Below are positions 7,823 to 16,278 of a DNA stretch of 64,000 nt, one piece after another. Each line of letters opens with the position of its first letter. Position 1 is the first letter of the stretch. The notes under the pieces are model-generated. The model did not search any database. It saw nothing but the letters and a program-made list of their open reading frames with translations, and had not been told where the DNA came from. Made by a program: the position numbers and the translations under genes. Origin of the DNA: Neobacillus paridis (lineage in GTDB: Bacteria; Bacillota; Bacilli; Bacillales; Cytobacillaceae); the NCBI RefSeq assembly GCF_016765675.1, contig NZ_JAESWB010000365.1:17879-81878 (forward strand), written 5' to 3'.

Positions 7823-7925
7823 TTCTAAACTATTTTATTAACAAAATATTCCTTCTAAAATAAGAAAAAAGACAGCGATTTTTTATGATCGATGTCTTTA
7901 TGATCGTTGTAGGATTATTTTTTTA

Positions 7926-8447
7926 TTAGCTGCTTGATTCTTCGATCTTTTTTCCTCCAAGTTGGAAGCCAAAATTGCCACCGTATTTTCCTAACTTCCC
8001 ACCTACATGTGCTCCAAGGCCGTGCCCGCCACCTAAATGTCCGCCGGCTTGAACACCAACGCCCTGCTGACCGCCTAATTGACCAGCCGCATGAAGACCA
8101 AGACCATGTCCTCCTCCCAATTGACCGCCGGCCTGAAGTCCAAGGCCATTCGGACCTCCTAAAGAGCCCATGGCATGTACATCCAGTCCCTGTCCGCCAC
8201 CCAGTTGGCCGCCGGAATAAACCCCAAGCCCATGCTGACCGCCTAATTGACCGCCAATATTGTAGCCAACTCCAGTGCCGCCGCCTAATTGACCGCCACC
8301 ATAAACACCGCCATATTTGCCCCCAAAATACCAATGTCCCGGGGGAGGCGACCCGTAATAAACCTTTGGGTAGGAGTAAGTATATTGATAATATGACCGT
8401 GAATAGGGACTCGGTTGATACCCAAACATATTAGGTCCTGTTATCAT
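7926..8447 (-). CDS. Glycine-rich protein with seven or eight 14-residue repeats
   Basis: I do not recognise a family. About 173 residues: a Tyr/Pro-rich N-terminus (YQPSPYSRSYYQYTYSYP) followed from about residue 58 by tandem 14-residue units of the form GGQLGGGxGLGVxA. Variants include GGQLGGQHGLGVYS, MGSLGGPNGLGLQA and GGHLGGGHGLGAHV, and the last unit is degenerate (GGKLGKYGGNFGFQ), followed by a charged tail KKIEESSS. There is no signal peptide or membrane segment. The strict period suggests a stacked beta-structure or a coat-like polymer; a spore-surface role is only a guess. ATG at 8447 follows GGAGG at 9 bases. Long overlapping frames on both strands come from the repeat composition. 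Confidence 0.8.
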   Translation of the reverse strand: MITGPNMFGYQPSPYSRSYYQYTYSYPKVYYGSPPPGHWYFGGKYGGVYGGGQLGGGTGVGYNIGGQLGGQHGLGVYSGGQLGGGQGLDVHAMGSLGGPNGLGLQAGGQLGGGHGLGLHAAGQLGGQQGVGVQAGGHLGGGHGLGAHVGGKLGKYGGNFGFQLGGKKIEESSS

Positions 8448-8535
8448 CCGCAAAAACCTCCAATCTTCTTGATGATCTAGTCTATGCTTAGCTGACCAGA
8501 CGTGTTAACGGCGCTTGACACTGGATAAAAGAAAA

Positions 8536-8562
8536 AAGCAGCCTATACCTTCAAAGCTGCTT
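8536..8562 (-). terminator. Terminator after nitroreductase gene
   Basis: Minus strand AAGCAGC, 13 bases, GCTGCTT followed by TTTTC. It lies 64 bases beyond the stop of the nitroreductase gene. Confidence 0.7.
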
Positions 8563-8625
8563 CTGTTACTTGTTCAATTTGATTATTAGATTTTCGAGTG
8601 ACCATATAAATGCTTCGGGCAATTA

Positions 8626-9258
8626 TTATTTATACTCCAGTACCTCTTTTAAAGGAATCCTTGTCGTTTTAAATGCGGGTGCTGCTGCTTTGCCTAATGC
8701 AATCAGGACAACCGGTTCATAGCGTTCCGGTACAGCGAATCGCTGACTAAATTTTGCTTTATCAAACCCGCCCATTGGAACAGTATCATAGTCTTTTGCC
8801 TTTGCAAGCAGCATAATTTGCATCGAAACCAGCCCTGTATCAAAGAAGGCAATATTTTTGCGAATTTCTTCAGAGGCATGTGGATACGTACTATTAGCAC
8901 TTTTGATTAACCGTTCCATATTAGCTTCATCCATGTACCCAGCCTCATTAGCACTCCGGTATACTCTTTCAATGTTGCGGTACATTTCCTTATCAGCTAA
9001 AACGGCAATAACGGCTGATGATGTCTCCACCTGTTCCTGGTTGTTGGCAATTTCCCGCAGTTCCTTTTTCGTATTTTGATCATCAAAGACAATAAAGCGC
9101 CATGGCTGAAGATTACTTGAAGAAGGGGCAGAAATGGCTTCGCCTAAAATTTCTTCAATTTCCTGTCTTGAAATCTTAAAGTTAGGGTCGTATTTTCTAA
9201 CTGAGTGACGTTCTTTTATCACATCAGATAAGCTTTTCATTGCTGTAGTGGTCATCAT
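8626..9258 (-). CDS. Nitroreductase family protein (YodC-like)
   Basis: A 210-residue FMN-dependent nitroreductase: RHSVRKYDP near the N-terminus binds FMN phosphate, then ISAPSSSNLQPWRFIVF, MPMGGF-like VPMGGFDKAKF and VLIALGKAA. The family reduces nitroaromatics and quinones with NAD(P)H. It is divergent from an HxlR/DUF24 regulator with palindromic operators between, the same pairing as B. subtilis YodC/YodB, where the repressor senses quinones and diamide through cysteine. GGAGGAG precedes two adjacent ATG codons (9258 and 9255); either may start. Substrate cannot be fixed from sequence. Confidence 0.85.
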   Translation of the reverse strand: MMTTTAMKSLSDVIKERHSVRKYDPNFKISRQEIEEILGEAISAPSSSNLQPWRFIVFDDQNTKKELREIANNQEQVETSSAVIAVLADKEMYRNIERVYRSANEAGYMDEANMERLIKSANSTYPHASEEIRKNIAFFDTGLVSMQIMLLAKAKDYDTVPMGGFDKAKFSQRFAVPERYEPVVLIALGKAAAPAFKTTRIPLKEVLEYK

Positions 9259-9283
9259 TTGTCTCCTCCACGCTTTTTTCTAA

Positions 9284-9327
9284 ACTTACTTTAAGTAAGT
9301 ACAGAAATAAGCTTACTATTAGTTAGT
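9284..9327. promoter_or_regulatory. Tandem palindromic operators between nitroreductase and HxlR genes
   Basis: ACTTACTTTAAGTAAGT (9284-9300) is a perfect palindrome around one central base. A second, weaker copy, CTTACTATTAGTTAG, lies about 12 bases to the right. Both fit TTACT/AGTAA half-sites of DUF24-type redox repressors, and they lie in the shared promoter region. Confidence 0.65.
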
Positions 9328-9393
9328 TTATTCGTCAAGTTTCATTATTTTTAGTAAAATAGGATCAAGACTAAATTCTACGGAGGCTGTTTC

Positions 9394-9750
9394 ATGGATG
9401 AGTGTTCGCCGAAAATGATCACCCCTAATGAGTGTCAGGGAATTTGCAAAGACTTCCACAGTACTATTGAATTCATTGGTAAACGTTGGGTTGGTGTGAT
9501 TATTTATAGTTTGTTACAAGGACCCAAAAGGTATCATCAAATCTTGGCGGAAATCCCTGGCATTTCGGATCGGTTGTTAACAGAACGGCTACGAGATTTG
9601 GAAAAAGAAGGGCTAATTATTAAAAGGGTAGATAAAACTTCGCAAAAAAAGGTGGAATACGAATTAACATCAGCTGGGAAGGAGCTTGAAAAGGTTATTG
9701 CAGCAATTATGCATTGGATTCAGCAAAAAGGAAAAAGTCAATACCAGTAA
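9394..9750 (+). CDS. HxlR/DUF24-family redox-type transcriptional regulator
   Basis: A 118-residue winged helix-turn-helix protein with the HxlR core IEFIGKRWVGVIIYSLLQGP, KRYHQILAEIPGISDRLLTERL and a wing EKEGLIIKRV. Three cysteines precede the HTH (C4, C14, C18); in the related YodB and CatR a conserved N-terminal cysteine senses electrophiles. It is divergent from the nitroreductase gene with two operator-like palindromes between, so it most likely represses that gene and itself. The start at 9394 follows ACGGAGG. Not proven to be YodB itself, because the N-terminus differs. Confidence 0.85.
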   Translation: MDECSPKMITPNECQGICKDFHSTIEFIGKRWVGVIIYSLLQGPKRYHQILAEIPGISDRLLTERLRDLEKEGLIIKRVDKTSQKKVEYELTSAGKELEKVIAAIMHWIQQKGKSQYQ

Positions 9751-9765
9751 TTTTTTGCAAAAAAA

Positions 9766-9787
9766 GAAGCATGAAAATCCATGCTTC
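9766..9787 (-). terminator. Terminator at end of pirin gene
   Basis: Minus strand GAAGCATG, six bases, CATGCTTC, then TTTTTTTGC. The stem includes the last bases of the pirin stop codon. Confidence 0.75.
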
Positions 9788-10805
9788 ACGATCTTTGTTC
9801 TACTCTTCCATCACCATGTTGGGCAAATCTTCCGGCACTGCGCTCGTTGACAGGATCAAGCCGTCCCCATGGCCATCCTCCGAATTGTGTTCGGCGATAG
9901 TCATTAAAGGCAGCGCGGATTTCTTCCTCCGAGTTCATCACAAACGGACCATACTGGGCAACCGGCTCCTGAATCGGCTCTCCCTCAAGCAACAGAATAA
10001 AAGCATCCTGGCTGCCATTGGTCATTTCAACCTCTTGGTCACCCGCAAGCTTTACACGATGGAAAGCCATAATGGTCGTGCCTTCTAACTGGATTTTTTC
10101 CCCTTGGTAAAAATACATATTTCTGTTCAATGTTTTCGAGACAGCTGGCAGTTTAAACGTAGCCTCTGGCTCCATATGAATAAGAAAGATACTAACATGA
10201 TGGTCAGGATCCTTGGCCCAAGAAGCAGGGGCTGGATCTAAACTAGTCTTGCCTAGCAGGCTCCCGGCAATGAGGCGAACGGTTGTCTTCTTCCCATTAG
10301 GGCTAGTTGTTTCCACTTCGGGGATATCTTCAGCCCACAGCATTTTATAATTTGGATTGGCTGATTTTTCTCTAGCAGCGAGGTTCAGCCAAATTTGAAA
10401 AAGCTCAAGCGGATTGTCCTTATCCTGATGGATGAGAGGGAACATTTCGGTATGAAGACAGCCTTTCCCGGTTGTCAGCCATTGCACATCGCCATTTCCA
10501 TAGCGTCCTCTAGCACCGGTTGAATCAAAATGATCAACAAACCCTTCAAGAACGATGGTTACGGTTTCAAATCCTTTATGTGGATGGGCTGGAAATCCTG
10601 GAACAGTTGTACCATGATACATTCTAAAGCCATCTTTTACAGTAAAATCCTGGCCCAAATCCCTGCCCTCCAGCGATACGGCCGGCCCCTGCTGATCATT
10701 TCCGGCGGGATAAGCATCTTTATGATGCATAGTTATAAGAAAGGGATCTTCGGTCTCCCATTGAAAACTAAGCTTTTGAATTTTGAGAATTTTATTGTTT
10801 CCCAT
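9786..10805 (-). CDS. Pirin-family cupin protein
   Basis: A 339-residue protein with the pirin N-terminal cupin signature FPAHPHKGFETVT. The expected metal ligands are present by position: H74, H76, H118 and E120 (GCLHTE). The second cupin covers about residues 190-290 (FLIHMEPEATFKLP, then MYFYQGEKIQLEG) and includes the pirin C-terminal motif. It is longer than typical bacterial pirins (about 230-290) because of a tail, GGWPWGRLDPVNERSAGRF, that is also seen in some Bacillus pirin-like proteins. Family members include quercetin dioxygenases and regulators; the role here is unknown. The gene is convergent with the HxlR regulator and is probably single. Confidence 0.85.
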   Translation of the reverse strand: MGNNKILKIQKLSFQWETEDPFLITMHHKDAYPAGNDQQGPAVSLEGRDLGQDFTVKDGFRMYHGTTVPGFPAHPHKGFETVTIVLEGFVDHFDSTGARGRYGNGDVQWLTTGKGCLHTEMFPLIHQDKDNPLELFQIWLNLAAREKSANPNYKMLWAEDIPEVETTSPNGKKTTVRLIAGSLLGKTSLDPAPASWAKDPDHHVSIFLIHMEPEATFKLPAVSKTLNRNMYFYQGEKIQLEGTTIMAFHRVKLAGDQEVEMTNGSQDAFILLLEGEPIQEPVAQYGPFVMNSEEEIRAAFNDYRRTQFGGWPWGRLDPVNERSAGRFAQHGDGRVEQRS

Positions 10806-10918
10806 CTCTATGCTCCCTTACAGCGATTTTTGATGATGTTGATTTGGAAATCCATTGTTACCTAGCGAACTCCTTTTCTAAGCTTAAGGGCATCTTAATG
10901 CTTTTAAAGCCAGCCCAA

Positions 10919-11593
10919 TCATTTTTTATTTCTAAGATATAGATCTTTGGTTTTAAACCCTTCACTAAGAATCATTTTCATTTCTTCGCGGCGTTTGGCC
11001 TTTGTTGTTTCTTGTTTGGCACTATAGATATATCGTGCCCAGTCTTTACGATAGCCAGGAGTGAGTGACTGATAAAAAGCCAGCAATTCTGGTGTATCCT
11101 GTAAATCCTTTTCCACCTCTGGAATTAAAGCCTCATAGTCTTCTACCCTTTGGCTCGGTTTGGAGGCAGCGTTTTGTTCCTGCTTTTTCGATTCTTCTTT
11201 CAGGCCAACTACTGTAAACACCTCATCCAATCCGACCATCCGGGCAAATTTAATCGTGCTGTCTCCAATATAACCATTCTCGTCAGCACCTAACCCGGTT
11301 AATAGATCGTCACGATGAATAAACGTTGAGTATACTTTATTGCCTTTTTTCGGATAAGCTAAATAAAGGTAGCCGTTTTTGTTAAGGGCATTTTTTTCAA
11401 TGACCTGATAAACAAGCTCCTTTAGTGACTCCAAATCCAGGACAAAGGCAAAAATGAGATCATACGGCAGTGAGACTAACTCCGAGTCATATTCCGCCAG
11501 ATCAGCAAAATAATCAGCTCCAGCAGGTAGATTTAATACCGCTTTCTTTTTATATTTTTGCAAATTTAACTTTTCTGCTATTGATTTCGCCAT
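10919..11593 (-). CDS. YdeI/OmpD-associated family protein
   Basis: About 224 residues. The C-terminal third has the YdeI-type motif FYQSLTPGYRKDWARYIYSAKQETTKAKR, conserved in YdeI and bacteriocin-protection proteins. The N-terminal part (LPAGADYFADL, YDLIFAFVLDLESL, YLYLAYPKKGN) resembles DUF3052-type domains. The biochemical function is unknown. ATG at 11593 follows GGGTG at close spacing; an upstream in-frame ATG at 11623 has no clear ribosome site. The gene stands alone, downstream of pirin in the transcription direction of neither neighbour. Confidence 0.65.
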   Translation of the reverse strand: MAKSIAEKLNLQKYKKKAVLNLPAGADYFADLAEYDSELVSLPYDLIFAFVLDLESLKELVYQVIEKNALNKNGYLYLAYPKKGNKVYSTFIHRDDLLTGLGADENGYIGDSTIKFARMVGLDEVFTVVGLKEESKKQEQNAASKPSQRVEDYEALIPEVEKDLQDTPELLAFYQSLTPGYRKDWARYIYSAKQETTKAKRREEMKMILSEGFKTKDLYLRNKK

Positions 11594-11736
11594 TTGATCA
11601 CCCATTAAAAAATATTTCAACACTCTTTAAGTTTAAAAGTTTCACACTTAATTAGCAAATTGGCTGTTTGCAGTAATTTGCATTATATCTGGTCGGAGAC
11701 TGCCCGTAATAGTTTACCATAATCGTGAAGGATATC

Positions 11737-13479
11737 TTATTTTTCATAAATGGTTTCAAGCTCTTTCATCGTGAATTTATCAACCGTTGGAATTCCAATC
11801 GGCGGATTTAACACCATCCCTTTATTATATATAATTGAAAGTCTCGATGTTGTTGGGGCCAGTGAAGTTTGTCTTTCTTGAAAATAAAGCTTGTCTAATG
11901 ACGGCCCAACCGAAAAAGAGTTTGCAAAAGGCTTATCTTTTGTTTTTCCCTTAGTAACATTCAATACCACCGGATTCCCGTAAACACCGCCATGAATTTT
12001 CAGATTCGATCCAATTCCAAAAATTTCCAATTGTCGATTTGAATAAAAATAAGCATTCAGTACCTTAGGCTTATCTTCAAATTCATTATTATTGGCAATT
12101 GTGACTTCCTCATCAGCAATAATCACAGCCGTCCCGTCTTTATCCGAAAAATCTTCAATATTAGCTTGGCGTGTAACATATACCGTTCCGTTTGTATTAA
12201 AATCACCATTAATATCCACACTGTCTTCAATATACATTTTTCCGGTGAAATTAAAATTTTTTATCTCTGTTTTTTCGTCAATATAGATAAAACTATCTTC
12301 GGATCCTAACGTAAGCGAACCATATTTAGATACTTCATCAGGTGTATACTTGTTTAAATCAATAAGCTCGCTGCCTAAATATCCCTTGCCATTGACATGA
12401 ATTGATCCTTCCACTGTTAACTTACCGCCAGATTTTTCTCTAAGTAACTTTTGGGCTGTACGTATTTTTAGGTCCCCGCCAACAAAAAGGTCGCCTTTCA
12501 CAATTAATTCACCTTCGGGATCGATCCTAAGATTTCCATTTATTCTGGCATCTCCATTGATCACCAGTTTACCAGATTCCAAGATTCCAAGACGTAAAAA
12601 TTCAGCCGAGCCATTTATTGTTGTCGGACCAACAACTTTACCAAAATCATTAAGCCAGTAGGTTTTAAGATTTTTTTGGCTGATTTCAGTTTTCTTTTTT
12701 TCATCTACCAGATTTTTCGGCAGTATGGTTTCCGTTAATAAATTCCGATTGAGCATTTTTGGAACAACCGAAAAATATTTATTCATATTATCCGGTTCGG
12801 GTATAAATGGGACCCAACTATTTTGTTTTTGATTATAGCGATAATAACCCCCGGAAACCGTTAAGTTCCCTTTAATCGCAGGGTATGAAGTATTAACCCA
12901 ATAATCCCGATCAGGCAAGATTAAGCGGTATTTTATAAACTTTCCTTGATTTCTGGTATACACGTTCCCATTGACTAATACATCCCCTTCAAGATATGGT
13001 GCCCCGTTTAGTACAAGATCACTTGGAGAAACGGTGCTATATTGAAATACCTCAGCAATAGTAGAAATTGTTACTTTCTTTTTTATAAATTTTCCTGTTT
13101 GTCCAATCGGGGATTTTATCGTGACCTCTTCTAATATAACACCGGAATTTTTTATTATCTTCCGCTCTAAAGTGTATCCATTGTTAACACCAAGGGCTGC
13201 AACATGATCTAAGGCAGATTGCAACAGTGGTAAAGCTGTACTCTCATTCAAGTCCCCATTATTAAGATTCTCAATTTCCTGATCAATATATGCGAGGCCC
13301 ATTTCGATTGAATTTTCCGCATTTACCTTGTTTTCAATAGACTCTTTATTTTTCACAACACCTTTTAAAGAATTCATGGTGTAAGCAGTTAATGAAAGCC
13401 CAATAATTCCAATCAAAGTAAATATTAAAAGGACCGAAACCAAGGAATAGCCTTGTTGTGCTTGGAATTTTTTAACCAT
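11737..13479 (-). CDS. Pilin-like protein with large beta-helix (bactofilin-like) domain
   Basis: A 580-residue protein. The N-terminus QQGYSLVSVLLIFTLIGIIG is a type IV prepilin-like transmembrane helix after a short positive leader; the residue expected to be Glu+5 is not Glu. The body, about residues 150-480, has repeated short strands such as LVINGDARINGNLRIDPEGE, LIVKGDLFVGGDLKI and VDINGDFNTNGTVYV, a pattern of polymer-forming right-handed beta-helices (bactofilin-like). It is third in an operon after two smaller pilin genes and is preceded by GAGGG. It resembles PilX/PilY-position minor pilins that could form a pilus tip, but the fusion to a beta-helix is unusual. No assembly ATPase or peptidase is in the window. 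Confidence 0.75.
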   Translation of the reverse strand: MVKKFQAQQGYSLVSVLLIFTLIGIIGLSLTAYTMNSLKGVVKNKESIENKVNAENSIEMGLAYIDQEIENLNNGDLNESTALPLLQSALDHVAALGVNNGYTLERKIIKNSGVILEEVTIKSPIGQTGKFIKKKVTISTIAEVFQYSTVSPSDLVLNGAPYLEGDVLVNGNVYTRNQGKFIKYRLILPDRDYWVNTSYPAIKGNLTVSGGYYRYNQKQNSWVPFIPEPDNMNKYFSVVPKMLNRNLLTETILPKNLVDEKKKTEISQKNLKTYWLNDFGKVVGPTTINGSAEFLRLGILESGKLVINGDARINGNLRIDPEGELIVKGDLFVGGDLKIRTAQKLLREKSGGKLTVEGSIHVNGKGYLGSELIDLNKYTPDEVSKYGSLTLGSEDSFIYIDEKTEIKNFNFTGKMYIEDSVDINGDFNTNGTVYVTRQANIEDFSDKDGTAVIIADEEVTIANNNEFEDKPKVLNAYFYSNRQLEIFGIGSNLKIHGGVYGNPVVLNVTKGKTKDKPFANSFSVGPSLDKLYFQERQTSLAPTTSRLSIIYNKGMVLNPPIGIPTVDKFTMKELETIYEK

Positions 13480-13494
13480 GGGAATGCCCTCACT

Positions 13495-13989
13495 TTATAA
13501 TCGGTAGAATTTATTCACTTCAAATTTTTGATTATTTTGCTGGTCTGAGATAATTAAATTGACTAAAAGGCCTCCATTTTTTAAAGAAAATGAGGAGCCT
13601 TCAACAGAATATGGGTCAGAATTAATCCTTCTTCCCTCTATTAATAAGTCCTTTTTGTTAATTTCAATTGCAACTTTTGATCTTTCAATTTCTTCATACT
13701 CGCCTGAGGTGGTATTCATTTCTACACCATTTTCAATCGCCCAAAAACTAGTGAAATGATCTTCGCTGTTTGCTTCGCCAATGATTTCAATCGTGTCCAC
13801 ATTAAGCATCATTTTGTCAAATTGATTACAAATTTCAATGGTTTCATTTCTAATGTTAACATCTTCGATGGAAGCCTTATTCACTCTCATTGCGGTAGTA
13901 TAGATCGAATAAGCAGTAATAAGGATAATGGAGGAAATCGCAAGTACCGCTAATAGTTCGACTAAAGTTACGCCACTTTGTCGTCTCAT
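13495..13989 (-). CDS. Prepilin-type N-terminal cleavage protein
   Basis: A 164-residue type IV pilin-like protein. The leader MRRQSG ends at the cleavage site, followed by VTLVELLAVLAISSIILITA with the conserved Glu at +5. The remaining 130 residues are polar and mostly beta, typical of minor pilins. The start overlaps the stop of the upstream pilin gene by 4 bases (ATGA), and the next gene begins 15 bases later, so the three are co-expressed. Confidence 0.85.
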   Translation of the reverse strand: MRRQSGVTLVELLAVLAISSIILITAYSIYTTAMRVNKASIEDVNIRNETIEICNQFDKMMLNVDTIEIIGEANSEDHFTSFWAIENGVEMNTTSGEYEEIERSKVAIEINKKDLLIEGRRINSDPYSVEGSSFSLKNGGLLVNLIISDQQNNQKFEVNKFYRL

Positions 13990-14396
13990 TTTCGTACATA
14001 CCCCTCCAGTTGCGTTTTATTCTGTTCGTTTTTTGTAAATACGGTTATTTTTACAATAAGGACGCGATTAGGAAGATCTGGATGAGGGATAACGATAACT
14101 TCTGCGGAATACCTGGATACGTCAGTTGAGGAGTCTAGTTGAAGTTCGTCGTTTATTTGTATCGACTTTGGATTCCCAAGATTTGAAGATAAAATGTCAA
14201 ATCCCTTTGCTTTATATACATCTAAAAGACTTTGACAAAGCTGAATGGAAGAAAAACTTTTATCCATATGTTTGTTTTGCTGGAAACTTTGAATAAAGTA
14301 AGAACTGACAAGCATAAGTAAAATCGTGGTAAGAACAATGGATGCAAGTACCTCGACAAGTGAAATTCCTTTTTCCTCCTTCAATATTCTATTCAT
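13986..14396 (-). CDS. Prepilin-type N-terminal cleavage protein
   Basis: A 136-residue pilin-like protein and the first gene of the three-gene operon. The leader MNRILKEEKG is followed by ISLVEVLASIVLTTILLMLV, with Glu at +5. The polar region contains FQQNKHMDKSFSSIQLCQS. AGGTGAT precedes the ATG. These proteins need a prepilin peptidase and an assembly ATPase, probably ComC and ComG or a related set encoded elsewhere; that is inference. Confidence 0.85.
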   Translation of the reverse strand: MNRILKEEKGISLVEVLASIVLTTILLMLVSSYFIQSFQQNKHMDKSFSSIQLCQSLLDVYKAKGFDILSSNLGNPKSIQINDELQLDSSTDVSRYSAEVIVIPHPDLPNRVLIVKITVFTKNEQNKTQLEGYVRK

Positions 14397-14563
14397 TTAA
14401 TCACCTGCTTGAATGATTTGAATTAAATGAAAAATAACTATATTAGTCTACTCATATATATTTTACCATTAAAAAATTCGACAAATTTGGCATATTCGTG
14501 ACATTTATCACAGTTCTCGATGAGTTAAAATGAGGAAAATGCGGAGAATGGTTTTTTATTAAA

Positions 14564-14594
14564 AAAAGGAACATTCCCGAAAGAAGTTCCTTTT
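14564..14594 (-). terminator. Terminator downstream of nos/two-component operon
   Basis: Minus strand AAAAGGAAC, 13 bases, GTTCCTTTT followed by TTT. It lies after the response-regulator gene that ends at 14811 and before the pilin operon. Confidence 0.7.
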
Positions 14595-14614
14595 ACTTAA
14601 CAAATTTTTTTAAA

Positions 14615-14772
14615 AAATAGAATGGCTCAAGGAGTTACTGGAAAAGACGGACCCCGCCATTAGCGAAATTAGTGAGGAGATGGGATTCAGCGAACCCGGT
14701 AACTATACTAAAACCTTAAAAAATACGAAAATATAACTCCTTACCAATACTGGAAGTTGTTTTTCATCAAAA
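14615..14772 (+). pseudogene. AraC-family HTH C-terminal fragment (degenerate)
   Basis: The plus strand reads EWLKELLEKTDPAISEISEE, MGFSEPGNYTKTLK and then, after a one-base shift, KYENITPYQYWKLF. This matches the last helix-turn-helix of AraC regulators (typically LLxxTDxxIxEIAxxVGFxDxSYFxxxFKKxxGxTPxxYR). There is no start codon or upstream domain. It is an isolated relic on the strand opposite to its neighbours. Confidence 0.7.
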
Positions 14773-14810
14773 TATAGTTCTTTAAAATGCTTTTATGTGT
14801 CCCTCCCCAT

Positions 14811-15449
14811 TTAATTTGAGATGTATTTAACCGCATAGGATGCCAGTTGTACTCTGTTTTCGAGACCAAGTTTATTTAGCAGGTGTTTGATGTGGTTTTT
14901 AACGGTGTTTTCGGCGATATATAGTTTTTCCGCGATTTGTTTGTTGGTGAGCCCGTCTGAAACCAACAGGAGAATTTCCTTTTCCCTAGCTGTCAAGGTG
15001 CTGATTTCAGGGGTGTTCATTAAGTCGCGCTCTCTAAATTGGTATAAAAGTTTTCCAGCGAGATTCCTTGTAATGGTGTCGGAGCCATCAACAATCGAGT
15101 GGAGATATTGCAGCCAATCATCCGGCTCCATATTTTTCAACAAGTATCCCTGTGCCCCATATTGAATCGCTGTAAATAAATCACCAACGTTATCAGAAAC
15201 ACTGAGGATGATCACTTTTATCAAAGGAAATTTTTCTTTGATAATTTTTGTTGCCTCCAAGCCATTCATGACAGGCATTTCAATATCAATTAATAAAATA
15301 TCAGGGTTCAGTTCTTCACATAGCTGGATTGCCTCTTTGCCATTTTTCGCCTGCCCGGCAATTGAGAAAAGATTATCGTCTTCAAGAATCTCCAATATTG
15401 CCCGGCGTGCATGTGGATGGTCATCTGCGATTAACACTTGATAAGTCAC
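14811..15449 (-). CDS. NarL/LuxR-family response regulator
   Basis: A 212-residue response regulator. The receiver has IADDHPHARRA, the phospho-acceptor Asp in PDILLIDIEMPVMNG and the conserved Lys in YLLKNME. The C-terminal LuxR-type HTH contains LTAREKEILLLVSDGLTNKQ and YIAENTVKNHIKHLLNKLG. The start is GTG at 15449, with AAGGGAG about 10 bases upstream, inside the 3' end of the kinase gene (29-base overlap). It closes the nosD-nosL-nosY-nosF-kinase operon and presumably answers that kinase. Its target promoter may be that of nosD. Confidence 0.9.
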   Translation of the reverse strand: MTYQVLIADDHPHARRAILEILEDDNLFSIAGQAKNGKEAIQLCEELNPDILLIDIEMPVMNGLEATKIIKEKFPLIKVIILSVSDNVGDLFTAIQYGAQGYLLKNMEPDDWLQYLHSIVDGSDTITRNLAGKLLYQFRERDLMNTPEISTLTAREKEILLLVSDGLTNKQIAEKLYIAENTVKNHIKHLLNKLGLENRVQLASYAVKYISN

Positions 15450-16245
15450 CGTGGTTTCGCTCCCTTTTTACGACGATGATGGTTCCATCGTCTAACTCAG
15501 AGATTATCTCAAGCTGGGCATCCATTTTCTGGGCTCTTTCCCTTAACATAACTAAACCATATCGGGTGCGCTCACTTTGGTTGGGCAAAAACCCTTTGCC
15601 ATTGTCTTTGATCGTCATTGTCCAGCCTTCAGAAGTTGTATGTAATTGTAAAAATGCTGTGGTTGCCTGGGAATGCTTGCGGATATTCGTAAACGCTTCC
15701 TGAATAATACTAAAAAGCTGTACCTCTTCCGCGGGGCTAAAGGATCCTTCTTCGGTTCTAATCGAAATCTTCGCCTCAATCCCTGACACGGCAGACCACT
15801 CATTAACCCAATTTTCAATTCGTTTTTGTAACGACGGCATTTCCTCGGGATTCATCCGTAGATTATAAATCGCCTGCCTAACATTGGCATCGATCGAATT
15901 GAGCAACCCCTTTGCTTCTTCTATTTTTCCTTTTGATAGATTCACTTTCAGTAAAAATAACGTTTGCGCAATATTATCATGCAATTCTTTTGCCAGCCGT
16001 TCCCGTTCCTCATATACGGCCCGCATTTCCCGTTCCGATGCAATTCGTCTATTTTTTTTCGCAATGATATTAAACATCCAGGTTGAGAAGAAATACATAA
16101 TCACTAATGTTAACAAGATAATCAAGTAGTTTCCCAAAGACATCGATAGTTTATGAAGGAAAACGCTATGCCTGAGAAGTTCAAATCCACCAATCAAGAT
16201 AGCAGGAAGTAAAATTGTAATTACTTTCAACGTTCGGTAAGACAT
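15421..16245 (-). CDS. NarX/DesK-type sensor histidine kinase
   Basis: About 274 residues. Two transmembrane helices lie in the first 65 residues, with almost no extracellular loop. A coiled stretch (RRIASEREMRAVYEERERL) leads to the HisKA_3 phosphorylation site AKELHDNIAQTLFLLK. The ATPase domain has FTNIRKHSQA (N box), DNGKGF and YGLVMLRERA. ATG at 16245 follows AAGGTGG at 8 bases; an upstream GTG at 16257 overlaps that site. With its short sensor it may sense membrane or cytoplasmic state, or the neighbouring NosFY transporter. Confidence 0.9.
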   Translation of the reverse strand: MSYRTLKVITILLPAILIGGFELLRHSVFLHKLSMSLGNYLIILLTLVIMYFFSTWMFNIIAKKNRRIASEREMRAVYEERERLAKELHDNIAQTLFLLKVNLSKGKIEEAKGLLNSIDANVRQAIYNLRMNPEEMPSLQKRIENWVNEWSAVSGIEAKISIRTEEGSFSPAEEVQLFSIIQEAFTNIRKHSQATTAFLQLHTTSEGWTMTIKDNGKGFLPNQSERTRYGLVMLRERAQKMDAQLEIISELDDGTIIVVKRERNHGDLSSVNRR

Positions 16246-16278
16246 TGAAAACGCCACCTTCTAAAACGCTATATATAT

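Noticed and set aside
7915..8334. Long overlapping frames on both strands of the glycine-rich gene (139 and 166 residues)
   Set aside because: They come from the repeat composition, have Trp/Arg- or His/Arg-rich nonsense translations and lack ribosome sites.
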